Source: Rickettsiales bacterium
Lineage (GTDB): Bacteria; Pseudomonadota; Alphaproteobacteria; Rickettsiales; Anaplasmataceae
Reading direction: 5' to 3'
Length of the DNA: 38,341 nt
Assembly: GCA_031266615.1 (NCBI GenBank)
Contig: JAISAR010000100.1
Location: forward strand, 1 to 38,341
The first letter of the stretch is position 1. Each line of letters opens with the position of its first letter. Shown here piece by piece: positions 1 to 9,404 of this stretch. A program made the position numbers and the translations under genes. A model generated the notes under the pieces. That model saw only the letters and a list, made by a program, of their open reading frames with translations, made no database searches and was not told the origin of the DNA.

Positions 1-1611
1 TTGACTGCTAGTACAACATTGCATAATTCTATTATGGCTATTTTGATCAAAATTTGCAAGATTTTTTATGCGAAATACTATATACAAGTGGTTGTGATTA
101 ATTTCAATTTGATGGATTAACATTCTAATAATATTTTGTTTAGTCTGCCAATCCACTTGATCAAGCTGTGATTCAATTCTTAAAGAAAAGTTTTTCAAGC
201 TATCTGTAACAAGGCTCAATTCTTGTTGTAACTTCTTTTGATCGAGTGTTCTTTCTTTCTCTTCTTCAATTTCTTTCAAATGTTGTTTCATTGTTGTGAT
301 TCTTGGTTCAAATTCTTCTTGGCTTATAAACCCTTTGGCATAGCTATCAATAAATTTTTTGATACTTAATCTTAGCTTACTTTCTTGCTTTTCACGTGTT
401 TGATTATGTAAAGGCTTTTTGTTCTCTGACAATCTACGTTGATATTCATTTGCAATCCTATCTGGCTCTTTCAAGATACTCTTGACTTCTTCCCATATAA
501 CTCCATCTAATACATCAGTGCGTATTGATTTATTATCGCAGATTTTATTGCCATTGAATTTGCTAGAGTTTGTACCAGAGCAACGATAGTAATAATATGT
601 CGACTTTTTATGAACGTGGTTTGTACCACAATAAGTATATTGACAACGTTGACATACCATTAAACCTTGCAATAAATATGTTTCTCTTCTTTGTCGTACT
701 CTTGCTCTTTGCCTATTTTCAGTTAGTTGTGCTTGCACTGAATCAAATAAAGGCTCATTGATTATTTTTGGTACTGGAATATAAGTCCAGTTCTCTTTAT
801 CACTGTTAAAGCGACCACTTTTAAGTTTACCACAAGTTCCTTTTTTTGACTTTTTTACTTGTGGTTTTGAGCATGTCCTAGTTTTACCATAAGCTGCTTT
901 TCCTATATAAGCAGGATTTCTTAACATGTTCCAAATAGTGCTCCTTTTCCAATACCTTTTTCCTGTTCGTGTTATTACCGGTATCTTATTCAGTTCATGT
1001 ACAACTTCTCCTATACTTGCTCTTTCTTGGCCAACCCGACTAAATATTTTACGCACTATATTTGCCTCTTCTTCATCAACCTCAAATTGAGCACTTCCTT
1101 CACCTACATGTTTTGCTATGTAGCGATAACCGTAAGGCGCCCTACCCATCACACTTATACACCCAGCTTTGGCCGCATGAAGTTTACCTCTACGGTTTCG
1201 TTCCATAATCTTTGCACGTTCATACTCTGCTATTGCTCCCTGAATCTGTAGAAATAAATGGGAATCCGGATTATCATCAAACTTATGATTCAAAAATACT
1301 ATTTCAGATCCAGCCTTTTTAAACTCTTCGAGTAAGATCATTTGATATGAAAATTTACGTGATAGCCGATCAGGTGAATGAATATATATCTTATCAATCT
1401 TACCTTCTGCTACTCTATCACGTAAATTTTCTAAGCCAGGACGTTCTAAATTTGATCCACTATAACCATTATCGACAAACTTATGCTCATCTAATAACTC
1501 ATGTCCATCACTACTAATGCGACGCTCCAACTCTACAATCTGACTCTCTATTGTATTCTCCTGTGCCTGTTGTCTTGATGAAACTCTTGCATACAAGCTT
1601 ACGGTTGTCAT
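1..1611 (-). CDS. Large serine recombinase / phage integrase (C-terminus runs off the left window edge)
   Basis: Missing from the ORF track because no stop lies in the window. Reverse-strand frame from ATG at 1611 is open to base 1 (I scanned every codon for TTA/CTA/TCA and found none). Translation starts MTTVSLYARVSSRQQAQENTIESQI (resolvase catalytic Ser motif), followed by a recombinase domain and zinc ribbon (CQRCQYTYCG). Strong SD GGAGG upstream of ATG. Confidence 0.93.
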   Translation of the reverse strand, partial: MTTVSLYARVSSRQQAQENTIESQIVELERRISSDGHELLDEHKFVDNGYSGSNLERPGLENLRDRVAEGKIDKIYIHSPDRLSRKFSYQMILLEEFKKAGSEIVFLNHKFDDNPDSHLFLQIQGAIAEYERAKIMERNRRGKLHAAKAGCISVMGRAPYGYRYIAKHVGEGSAQFEVDEEEANIVRKIFSRVGQERASIGEVVHELNKIPVITRTGKRYWKRSTIWNMLRNPAYIGKAAYGKTRTCSKPQVKKSKKGTCGKLKSGRFNSDKENWTYIPVPKIINEPLFDSVQAQLTENRQRARVRQRRETYLLQGLMVCQRCQYTYCGTNHVHKKSTYYYYRCSGTNSSKFNGNKICDNKSIRTDVLDGVIWEEVKSILKEPDRIANEYQRRLSENKKPLHNQTREKQESKLRLSIKKFIDSYAKGFISQEEFEPRITTMKQHLKEIEEEKERTLDQKKLQQELSLVTDSLKNFSLRIESQLDQVDWQTKQNIIRMLIHQIEINHNHLYIVFRIKNLANFDQNSHNRIMQCCTSSQ

Positions 1612-1729
1612 TTTCTTCTACCTCCTCTGTTTTACATTTCAATAATTGTTCATAAGCATTTGCCAAATATGTACCCGCCAACCTGTGAGGTTCATAACGG
1701 CAATTAATAGTTAATTCCCCTTTTTGCAT
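1514..1729 (-). CDS. Small hypothetical protein overlapping the recombinase start in another frame
   Basis: 71 aa ORF MQKGELTINCRYEPHRLAGTYLANAYEQLLKCKTEEVEEN..., with AGGAA upstream of ATG; overlaps the recombinase by ~98 nt. Confidence 0.6.
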   Translation of the reverse strand: MQKGELTINCRYEPHRLAGTYLANAYEQLLKCKTEEVEENDNRKLVCKSFIKTTGTGEYNRESDCRVGASH

Positions 1730-1838
1730 GTTTTTCTTCCTGTGAATTTTTTTATAGGTTAGGAGACTTCTATTAAACTAAACCAATGCACACCTTATTT
1801 AAGAAAGCTATCTAGTTTACACAAATTCTCCCTAATTA

Positions 1839-1877
1839 AATATACAAGATTTGAAAAAATTATGTCCAAAAAATCTT
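1839..1877 (-). promoter_or_regulatory. Recurrent phage promoter-like motif, site A (upstream of recombinase operon)
   Basis: Reverse strand AAGATTTTTTGGACATAATTTTTTCAAATCTTGTATATTTA; TTGGAC-N15-CTTGTATAT. Confidence 0.7.
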
Positions 1878-1904
1878 TGCTTGAATTGTCATATTATGTA
1901 TAAT
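1877..1904 (+). promoter_or_regulatory. Putative promoter for the divergent 1924-4195 cassette
   Basis: TTGCTT-N16-TATAAT (TATAAT at 1899-1904), about 20 nt upstream of ATG 1924. Confidence 0.4.
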
Positions 1905-1923
1905 ATAGCTTATTTTATGTAAT

Positions 1924-3120
1924 ATGAATGTTCATCCAAGCCATGAATTTTGGGAAAGCGATTTAGAAGTTCCTGTTAACCTTTTATTAGATCGTTTTCA
2001 GGATTCTAATATACGTCAATCTTGGTTAGATTCCCTTTCTGGTAAACAACTGAGCATTATTTTTCAGCATTGCTTTAAAAATCATTTAAATGGACAACTT
2101 TTTCAAGACGGAGACTACGATGATAGATCCACTCAACAAAAACGTAAGATACTTGCCAGTTACTCTGACTCTCTTTTTAACTATTATCTCATTAGCTACT
2201 TCGATCGTACGAAACTTGAAGCTACAGTCAGTGAAGTAGCAAGATTTGCCCTCACTCAAGAGTTAATGAGATCGTACCTGATAAAAAATAATACTAAGTA
2301 TGATAAAAGATCCTTGTTATTTTTACTGTTTCACATAAATTGTGAACTTCTAAAATCTGTCTATCACTTTGATAAAGTACAAAAGAGAGGTTTCGTATCA
2401 TTTGCTCTACAGAAATCACCAAGACAAATAAATACTTCATTCAAGGAATTTATGTCACGAGAAGCCGTAGAGCAGATACTAAAGTTCGAAAACCAATTGC
2501 AGGGTTTTTTCCATCATCAAGATCGGATATATATGTTTGTACGCCGAGGAAGTGACATAGATTTACTACTTAATTCAAACAAGGTTGTTCATGGCCATAA
2601 ACCTGAGTGGATGATTTTAGATTTTTCGCTTGATGGTACAAAGGTTAATCTCTGTGCTAAAAATACTAATAAAGCTGTGGAAATAGCAAATAGCATTGTA
2701 AGTTGCTATTTCGACTGCGAATGTACTTTTGTAAATATACAAGATAAGAACTTTCCACTACAAGTGCATAAATTTCTTCAAGCATGTATAGAGGGTTCTG
2801 ACCCTAATATTTGTATATTTGAGTTAAATTTTAAGTCAGATTATTTTAAAAATAGTAATACATATCTTACTTTGAGTGTAAAGCCGTATGATCCTATTGC
2901 ACCAGAGTTACATATTTTAAAGCCATCTATTGGCAACGTACTACAATCTATTCAATCAGCTAAAGTAATGTTCCAAAACAAAAAGGTAACATTTTCTTTC
3001 AAATCAAGTGGGGAAATTTATTATTCAGAGCATCCGCTCAATAAAAAAGAAAGAGAGGAGCTAAAGAAACATATGGAACAATCTTATGCTCTTACAATCC
3101 TTTCACGAGCAAATTGCTGA
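1924..3120 (+). CDS. Hypothetical protein, first gene of a two-gene cassette
   Basis: 398 aa intact ORF, divergent from the recombinase; no family recognised. Confidence 0.85.
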   Translation: MNVHPSHEFWESDLEVPVNLLLDRFQDSNIRQSWLDSLSGKQLSIIFQHCFKNHLNGQLFQDGDYDDRSTQQKRKILASYSDSLFNYYLISYFDRTKLEATVSEVARFALTQELMRSYLIKNNTKYDKRSLLFLLFHINCELLKSVYHFDKVQKRGFVSFALQKSPRQINTSFKEFMSREAVEQILKFENQLQGFFHHQDRIYMFVRRGSDIDLLLNSNKVVHGHKPEWMILDFSLDGTKVNLCAKNTNKAVEIANSIVSCYFDCECTFVNIQDKNFPLQVHKFLQACIEGSDPNICIFELNFKSDYFKNSNTYLTLSVKPYDPIAPELHILKPSIGNVLQSIQSAKVMFQNKKVTFSFKSSGEIYYSEHPLNKKEREELKKHMEQSYALTILSRANC

Positions 3121-4195
3121 TCTTTTAAGTTCAAATAGTTCTTGGGTTAATCCAAGTCAAAATCATATTAAAGCAGCAAGGTACTTACTCGATCTTGGAT
3201 TGATAAAAATGCAAGAAAGGTACTATATTGTTTGTTCTCGTGAAGAAGATCATCTTGATTGGCCAAATGTAATTGATCCAAGCTGTAGCAATGAGGTTTT
3301 CATCGATCCAGACTTTGATGAAGCATGTGATGACGCTATTTGTGAAAACTGTTCTCGCCATATTTTGCCTAATACTTATCAAAAACAGAGATCTCATCTC
3401 TTATCCATATACTTAAATATAGAGAAAATCATAGACTGGTTTGAAACCGAGTTGAATGATTCAAGACTTATGTGGGAAAAAGTGGAAAAAGGAGTTTATT
3501 ATGTTTGTAATCAAGGTCGTATTGTAAATCTAATAATCCTTGATTTTTGTACTGATGCAATATTTCTAACTATAGATAAACTTAGAGTCCATCCAACAGT
3601 TCTCATTACTCTAAAAAAAGATATACCGAATCTATTATTGAGCCTATATGTAGTGCGAATGGTAGAACTGTTTTGTCAGCTTAAGACTTTAACTGAGATA
3701 TTTCAAGAAGCAGCTAAAAGAGGAGTACCAGAGGTAGTAGAAAATACTTCTTTGCAAGTTTTACCAGCTTCATATATTTCGCTTAAACGTGTTGAACCAA
3801 TTGTACCAACAAAGCTTTTGGAGTTACAGGTAGTTAAAGGTATGGTATATGTTAATAGCGTTGAAGTTATAAATAAAAAAGCTGTATCATGTCTTAATAT
3901 TTTTCGAATATTGTTCAAGCAATTTTTACATGACTGTGAGAAAGAATTACCACCTGAAAAACATACACTTCTCAATATTAACCAGTTAGAAAAACTCTTG
4001 GGACTTAGTTTAGAAGCAGATTTAGAACATCAAATCAGAAGACCATTAAATAAGATGCAAAAAATGATCAAAGCTACATTAGCTAAGGAATTAGGATTAA
4101 GTATTGAACGTAATGATGTAATACAAACACTTGGTTGGCAAAGATTATCACATGGTTATCGTATTAACCCTTTTACTTTGACTATAAAAAAATAG
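3086..4195 (+). CDS. Hypothetical protein with possible C-terminal OmpR-like winged helix and CxxC pair
   Basis: 369 aa ORF overlapping the previous ORF by 35 nt in another frame. C-term VKGMVYVNSVEVINKKAVSCLNIFRILF...HQIRRPLNKMQKMIKATL...HGYRINP resembles a winged-helix effector domain; CENC near residue 85. Confidence 0.8.
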   Translation: MLLQSFHEQIADLLSSNSSWVNPSQNHIKAARYLLDLGLIKMQERYYIVCSREEDHLDWPNVIDPSCSNEVFIDPDFDEACDDAICENCSRHILPNTYQKQRSHLLSIYLNIEKIIDWFETELNDSRLMWEKVEKGVYYVCNQGRIVNLIILDFCTDAIFLTIDKLRVHPTVLITLKKDIPNLLLSLYVVRMVELFCQLKTLTEIFQEAAKRGVPEVVENTSLQVLPASYISLKRVEPIVPTKLLELQVVKGMVYVNSVEVINKKAVSCLNIFRILFKQFLHDCEKELPPEKHTLLNINQLEKLLGLSLEADLEHQIRRPLNKMQKMIKATLAKELGLSIERNDVIQTLGWQRLSHGYRINPFTLTIKK

Positions 4196-4207
4196 AGTTT
4201 TTTGTTA

Positions 4208-6229
4208 TCAAAAATAGTTTTTTTCAGCTCCATGAGTAAATTTTCCAGTTCCACGTGCAAATGGTCCTGTTTTAATATCAAGCCATTTATCCTCTTTTGA
4301 ACCATTAGCCATTCCTTTAACTATTTGCTTTGCTTGTAAAAGCTCTTGAACTATACGCTCTAGTCTATCCCTTCCCATACTATGAAAAACTTCAGGCAGT
4401 CTATGCCGTTGTTTATGTATTCCTGCACTTCCTGTATGAGTAAATGGATGTCCTGAAATAGCAGCTCGCGCAATTGAGTCAATAAGATATATTTTTAGAT
4501 CTTTATCGCTAATATTTTGAGCTTTTAATTGTTCAGTAATGTCTTCCAATAGTCCTGTTTCTTCATTTCTTAGGTAAGTGCGTATGGTACGATCAGCAAG
4601 GCCATTTGCTTTAACAACTGCTCCATAAAATAGTGCATTTTGTCTTGGGATTTTTCCAATTGACCTAAAAATCATCGGTTTAGTTATATCCTCAACAGGC
4701 CAAAAAGCAAAAGAACACCTGACTCCATTTACGAGAGCAGAAGTACCTCGAATAGCATCTCGTGCTTGCTCTACTGTTGATATAGGCTTTTCTCCCTTCA
4801 GCTTTCTCATATGATGTGCAGTAATTATTGAAGCTCCAGTGCTACATGCTAAATCAGATAATAAACACATGAGATAATCCCCTACTGCTGGGTCAGCATT
4901 TAAATCTGCATGAATGAAAGAAGCAAGAGGATCAAATATAATGAGCTTCAAATCTTTTATCTTGCTCAGCTGTTTCACTACAGACTCAAATTCTGGAGAT
5001 ATTTCTACAACTTTACCGCGAACATTCTTAAGTATGGTAAATGATCCTCCTATATTTGGCAGTGGTACAATAAATAGCCTATCTTTATATTTTAATCTCT
5101 CGCATTTTGGATCAAGTCGTTCTAAGCGACGATGTATTTCATTTGTATCATCTTCTGCAGAAAATACCACAACAGATCCGTGTTCAGTAACAAGTTGGCC
5201 AAATCCGCATACCTGATCTATGCTAGCTGCAACCTTGAGGGCTAGGTCAAGAAGAAGCATACCTTTACCAGTATCACCCATTGCAGCTAAAATAGATGTG
5301 ACACCCAAAGGAAATAATCCTTCAACTAAGAATCTTTGCTTTGGTACTGGACCTACAAAACGCTCCACACTCCAGCTAAAAATATCAAGCGGTGATTTAA
5401 TAATTATTTTTCTTGAGTTTTTTTCGATGAAGTCAAAAATATCTATATTCTCTTGTACAGCATCAGCAGCATCCCAACTCCTTAGTTTATCTGGTGGAAT
5501 CCTAAGCGTAGCAAGTGATGCAACACCAAGTTCTAAAAGTTTCTTTTCAGCGTTTTTAGCATATTTATTACCTGCTTCATCATTGTCTGGCCAAATGATA
5601 ATATGTTTACCTTTTAGCGGAGTCCAATCTGTTTTATCAATAGGTGCATTTGCTCCAAACATTGCTGTTGTTGCAGTTATTCCTTTCTCTATAAGTACTT
5701 CTGCGCATTTTTCTCCTTCAACCAGAACAACCTTATCTGATTTTAAGATACCTGGAATGTTGTAGAGCGGCCTTATCTTTGGCTCTTTGAATCTCTGCTT
5801 TTTAGCATCAAATGGTTTAAACTGTTTTTTCTCTAAAGGAGGATCATAACGGTAGACTATTACGATTACTTGGTTATTTTCATCGTAGTAGTTCCAACTA
5901 CAAGTCAGGTATTGTTCTAGATCTCTAATATTAATTTTTTCTTTGATGCCAAGCCATTCACTTATTGAAAGCATTACTTCAGGAAATTCTATTTTGGCAT
6001 TCTTCCCATGTACCGTTGCCCAAAGGTCGATAATGTCACCGCCTTCTCCTGTTGCAAAATCTTTCCATAATCCAGCTCTTTCGCCTGTTAATTCTATTAC
6101 AGTACTTTTGCCTTTGTTACCCTGTACATCACCTACATAAAACTTATCACCACGAAATGTTCCCCTTGGTAGTAGATGAAAAAGACAAGATCTGATGTTT
6201 TGCAAAAGCTGAGTTTTTAGCTCTACCAT
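4208..6229 (-). CDS. Primase-helicase: TOPRIM domain plus RepA-like AAA ATPase
   Basis: TOPRIM motifs VVLVEGEKCAEVL and IIIWPDNDEAG; Walker-type LAAMGDTGKGMLLLDLAL; LKLIIFDPLASF. Confidence 0.85.
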   Translation of the reverse strand: MVELKTQLLQNIRSCLFHLLPRGTFRGDKFYVGDVQGNKGKSTVIELTGERAGLWKDFATGEGGDIIDLWATVHGKNAKIEFPEVMLSISEWLGIKEKINIRDLEQYLTCSWNYYDENNQVIVIVYRYDPPLEKKQFKPFDAKKQRFKEPKIRPLYNIPGILKSDKVVLVEGEKCAEVLIEKGITATTAMFGANAPIDKTDWTPLKGKHIIIWPDNDEAGNKYAKNAEKKLLELGVASLATLRIPPDKLRSWDAADAVQENIDIFDFIEKNSRKIIIKSPLDIFSWSVERFVGPVPKQRFLVEGLFPLGVTSILAAMGDTGKGMLLLDLALKVAASIDQVCGFGQLVTEHGSVVVFSAEDDTNEIHRRLERLDPKCERLKYKDRLFIVPLPNIGGSFTILKNVRGKVVEISPEFESVVKQLSKIKDLKLIIFDPLASFIHADLNADPAVGDYLMCLLSDLACSTGASIITAHHMRKLKGEKPISTVEQARDAIRGTSALVNGVRCSFAFWPVEDITKPMIFRSIGKIPRQNALFYGAVVKANGLADRTIRTYLRNEETGLLEDITEQLKAQNISDKDLKIYLIDSIARAAISGHPFTHTGSAGIHKQRHRLPEVFHSMGRDRLERIVQELLQAKQIVKGMANGSKEDKWLDIKTGPFARGTGKFTHGAEKNYF

Positions 6230-6251
6230 AGTGTCCGTTTTTGCAGATAAA

Positions 6252-7478
6252 TTAAGCCGTAGCTATAACTTTAGAATTCTGCCAACGCCCATTTACTCTG
6301 CTAATGAATTTTGCTGGTATTGATTTGCCGTTTCTTAGCTCATATACTACTTGCAAGACATTTGCGCGTTTACTTGGTTGAAACATTACCATACCAGACG
6401 TGTAAAAACTTCTTAAAGCATTAGCACCAATTAAAGCTTGAAAAGGACTTTTTGCTAATGTAGCTGTGGATACTTTTCTGGTATGACGTGTAATAATGAT
6501 TCCAGCCATAGGATTAATTATAGAACGTAATTTTTCTATTCTGCTTTGCAGGCCAGAAAATATATTTTCATAGTCAATCGAATCCAAGACGATAAGATCT
6601 ATCGTTTTAAATTTTTCCCCTATGATCTCTTTTATTCTCTCTATACCTTCATCATTTAAAGTTAATCTCATCTTTGTAGTAACAATCAAGTTTTCTTCTG
6701 CTAGATTTGGTAGCCTTTGATTAGTTATGATTTGTTGTATGCGTTCCCTGATGTAATTGTACTCCATCTCATTTTGCAGATAGATTATTTTTAGCGGCCT
6801 TGCTGACTTCATCTTAAGAAACGATACTCCTGCTGCAAGATGTGCAAGCAAAGAGAGGAGAAAATAACTTTTGCCAACTTTTGGAGTACCACCAACGACT
6901 AAAAGACCACCTGGAGTGAGAATTCGTGGAGCTATTATGTCTTCTGGTATTGGTGATTGATCGCTCAAGTACTGCTTTACAGAAAATATTTTTTCTTCTC
7001 TCTTTTCCCCATTTTTTTCTCCACTCTTTGATTTCTTATTGAGCCACTTCCTAGCAGAATCTATATCACCTTTAATTAAAACCCAAAGATCAATAATATC
7101 ACCGCTAGTCCCTTTGGTAAAATTACGCCAATCACCAGCTTCCTTACCTACTATTTTAACTGTAATTGTATTTCCATTTAAGTTTCCAATATAAGTTTTT
7201 TCTCGGTAAAATTCACCATTTGGAAGTAGGTAAGAAACACACTCCTTGATATTATCAATTAATAATGCTTTTATCTTTTCTTGCTTTTTAGACATAAAAC
7301 TCCCATACATATTTTTTATACGTTTAAAGTTGAGATTAGCTAGCTCACAAACAGTTTCAAAAGATTTTGAATTCAGCCAATTAATTGCTTCTTCTCTTAG
7401 CTTTGGGTTTTTTCCTACTGCGTCCTGAATACCTCTAGTAACGACAGCAGACCAAAGCTTTTCCTCGTCGTACTTCAA
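6252..7478 (-). CDS. RepA/DnaB-like replicative ATPase
   Basis: Walker A GGTPKVGKSYFLLSLLAHLAAG; Walker B IDLIVLDSID. N-terminal domain paralogous to that of the 4208-6229 protein. Confidence 0.8.
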   Translation of the reverse strand: MKYDEEKLWSAVVTRGIQDAVGKNPKLREEAINWLNSKSFETVCELANLNFKRIKNMYGSFMSKKQEKIKALLIDNIKECVSYLLPNGEFYREKTYIGNLNGNTITVKIVGKEAGDWRNFTKGTSGDIIDLWVLIKGDIDSARKWLNKKSKSGEKNGEKREEKIFSVKQYLSDQSPIPEDIIAPRILTPGGLLVVGGTPKVGKSYFLLSLLAHLAAGVSFLKMKSARPLKIIYLQNEMEYNYIRERIQQIITNQRLPNLAEENLIVTTKMRLTLNDEGIERIKEIIGEKFKTIDLIVLDSIDYENIFSGLQSRIEKLRSIINPMAGIIITRHTRKVSTATLAKSPFQALIGANALRSFYTSGMVMFQPSKRANVLQVVYELRNGKSIPAKFISRVNGRWQNSKVIATA

Positions 7479-7963
7479 AATGGTACTCTGTCAATTTCAT
7501 AATTTTTGCGGTATTCTGGAGTAACTACCGAAGCAATTTTGTTCTTCTCTCCATATTCATCAGTTATAACACCTACCTTTACTGTAAACTCTAAGCCATT
7601 TAATTCTGCAATTGAATTTAGCTTACGAGCAAGGATTGCACTTTCTGAGTTATCATGTGGATGAATGTCACGTGCTGATTCCAAGATACTGCGAAGCATA
7701 GAGCGACCCATTTCTCCCCAAGTATCTTCTGCTTTACTACTTTTAATACCAATTATTTGGTAAATCTTGTGCTTTTCATATAGACCTTCAATAACGGTAA
7801 ATTCTGTATTTAAATAAATGCTACCGGTAGTAGGGCTTTTAGTAAACCAATGCTCATAACCTCCAGGCTTGATTGTCATTTTTACCTTTACTATTGTACC
7901 TTTAGGTATTAGTCTACTTTGCGGTTTTACAGTGTTAAAATCAGTTAATAGGTTTTGTAACAT
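7475..7963 (-). CDS. DUF669-like phage recombination/replication accessory protein
   Basis: IPKGTIVKVKMTIKPGGYEHWFTKSPTTGSIYLNTEFTVIEGLYEKHKIYQIIG; located next to a Sak4-like ATPase; ATG overlap with downstream gene. Confidence 0.6.
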   Translation of the reverse strand: MLQNLLTDFNTVKPQSRLIPKGTIVKVKMTIKPGGYEHWFTKSPTTGSIYLNTEFTVIEGLYEKHKIYQIIGIKSSKAEDTWGEMGRSMLRSILESARDIHPHDNSESAILARKLNSIAELNGLEFTVKVGVITDEYGEKNKIASVVTPEYRKNYEIDRVPF

Positions 7964-7986
7964 ATATCACTCTCCATGTTTAAATT

Positions 7987-8784
7987 TTAAAACTTGCTTT
8001 TAATCTTTGTAAGCAGCTTACCTAAGTGTGGTTCTTCAACCATACTCAGACGTCCACTACGATCCTTAGCTGGGTATCCCCAGGGATTTAAAGTGTGGCA
8101 AACAAAAGAGCGCTTCTCCGTTCCATCATCTTTCTTGATTCCAACCATACTGATTACTTCGTCAACTATCCCAGGAATTTCACTAGCAGTTTTAGTTCCT
8201 TCGCATTGAGGTAGCCAAATTGGACGATTGAAGTCATCGAGATATTGACCTAAAGTGCCAACTGTGATGATGTCTTTGTCTCTGATGTGTTGAAATTGAT
8301 TGAGCCAAGCCATCATTTCCTGAGCAAGTAATCCATAGGCAGCTCTCATGTCCTGTTTTCCCGATCTCTCAGAAAAAGCTTCAGGTTGCATTTTTGCCCA
8401 TAATAGACATAAACGTGAAGCAACGGTTATACTATCTACAAAGATGCATTGGTATTTAGAAAACTCAGAGAAAAGATCTTTGTACTTACCAGATACATGT
8501 TCATGGTGTCTTTGGCTATATGCTTGATCAGACTTCAGCGCAGGATTAGGCCCCCCTATAAGACAAGCAATATCTCTAGCTTCATTCCAAGTGCGAAGAC
8601 TAATTGAATCTCCTTGCCAATCTTGAACAGCAAGAAGCCCTGCTTCAAAATCAAGGCAAAGTGTTGGTTCATCTACGGTCTTTAGGAGACTTGTTTTACC
8701 AATACCATAAGGACCAAAGATGACCATTTTTACAGTTGATATTGTTTGCAATCTTTCATTATTATTCAAAATTTTAAGAACCAT
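7987..8784 (-). CDS. AAA_24 / Sak4-like RecA-fold ATPase
   Basis: Walker A FGPYGIGKTSLLKT; LCLDFEAGLLAVQDW; Walker B CIFVDSITVASR. Confidence 0.75.
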   Translation of the reverse strand: MVLKILNNNERLQTISTVKMVIFGPYGIGKTSLLKTVDEPTLCLDFEAGLLAVQDWQGDSISLRTWNEARDIACLIGGPNPALKSDQAYSQRHHEHVSGKYKDLFSEFSKYQCIFVDSITVASRLCLLWAKMQPEAFSERSGKQDMRAAYGLLAQEMMAWLNQFQHIRDKDIITVGTLGQYLDDFNRPIWLPQCEGTKTASEIPGIVDEVISMVGIKKDDGTEKRSFVCHTLNPWGYPAKDRSGRLSMVEEPHLGKLLTKIKSKF

Positions 8785-8802
8785 TATTTATCCATGCTAC
8801 GA

Positions 8803-8839
8803 TGTATATATATACAAGAAAGGCAAAAATTTTGTTCAA
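8803..8839 (-). promoter_or_regulatory. Recurrent phage promoter-like motif, site B (upstream of replication module)
   Basis: Reverse strand TTGAACAAAATTTTTGCCTTTCTTGTATATATATA; N15 spacing. -35-like box overlaps the stop codon of the sigma-like gene. Confidence 0.65.
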
Positions 8840-9327
8840 TTTTTCTTTTTGCCTTCGTAGTAAATAGGAGAAAGTTTGGCACGTATCTTCTTGATAATAT
8901 TGTTTAAAGTGGTTCTTGAAACGTTGTTCATTTTGGCAACTTCATGTAAGTTGAAAAATTTAAGTTGCTCACATATATTTTGCCATTCCTTTGGTAAAAC
9001 CGAGATCATATAGTCTACATCAATGCGTTTTGTTATTTCACTCTCAAGTAGCTCTGTTACATCGATACTAATATAGTTATTGATATCGCGTTTTGCACAT
9101 CGCTGTTTCTTTAGCAAGTTAATAGCTTTGTTTTCAGTTAATCTTGCTACGAAAGTGTTAAAGCTACTTTTATCTTCATCATATTGATCAAGACATGGCC
9201 AAATTTCACAGAAGAGTTCTTGCTCAAGATCTTCGTGAGCTTCATTAATAAAGCACTTAGCAAGTTTCAGTCTATAAGCTTGATATTTTACATTTTTAAT
9301 AACTATATAGTAGTTTTGTAATTTCAT
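8836..9327 (-). CDS. RNA polymerase sigma-70-family-like factor
   Basis: Region 2-like HEDLEQELFCEIWPCLDQYDEDKSSFNTFVARLTENKAINLLKKQR; region 4-like LPKEWQNICEQLKFFNLHEVAKMNNVSRTTLNNIIKKIRAKL. ATG 9327 preferred over track start 9399 because AAGGA SD precedes it. Confidence 0.75.
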   Translation of the reverse strand: MKLQNYYIVIKNVKYQAYRLKLAKCFINEAHEDLEQELFCEIWPCLDQYDEDKSSFNTFVARLTENKAINLLKKQRCAKRDINNYISIDVTELLESEITKRIDVDYMISVLPKEWQNICEQLKFFNLHEVAKMNNVSRTTLNNIIKKIRAKLSPIYYEGKKKN

Positions 9328-9404
9328 AACTTTCCTTAAAAACAAATTGATGCTTTTAAGGATGAGAGTTATTAATGCCGTTATGTAGGACAGAAGCAAA
9401 AATA

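Noticed and set aside
570-1251. ORFs 570-761(+) and 997-1251(+)
   Set aside because: Antisense to the fully open serine recombinase frame; low-complexity hydrophobic translations.
4914-6140. ORFs 4914-5216, 5220-5765, 5943-6140 (+)
   Set aside because: Shadow ORFs antisense to the primase-helicase with clear TOPRIM/Walker motifs on the other strand.
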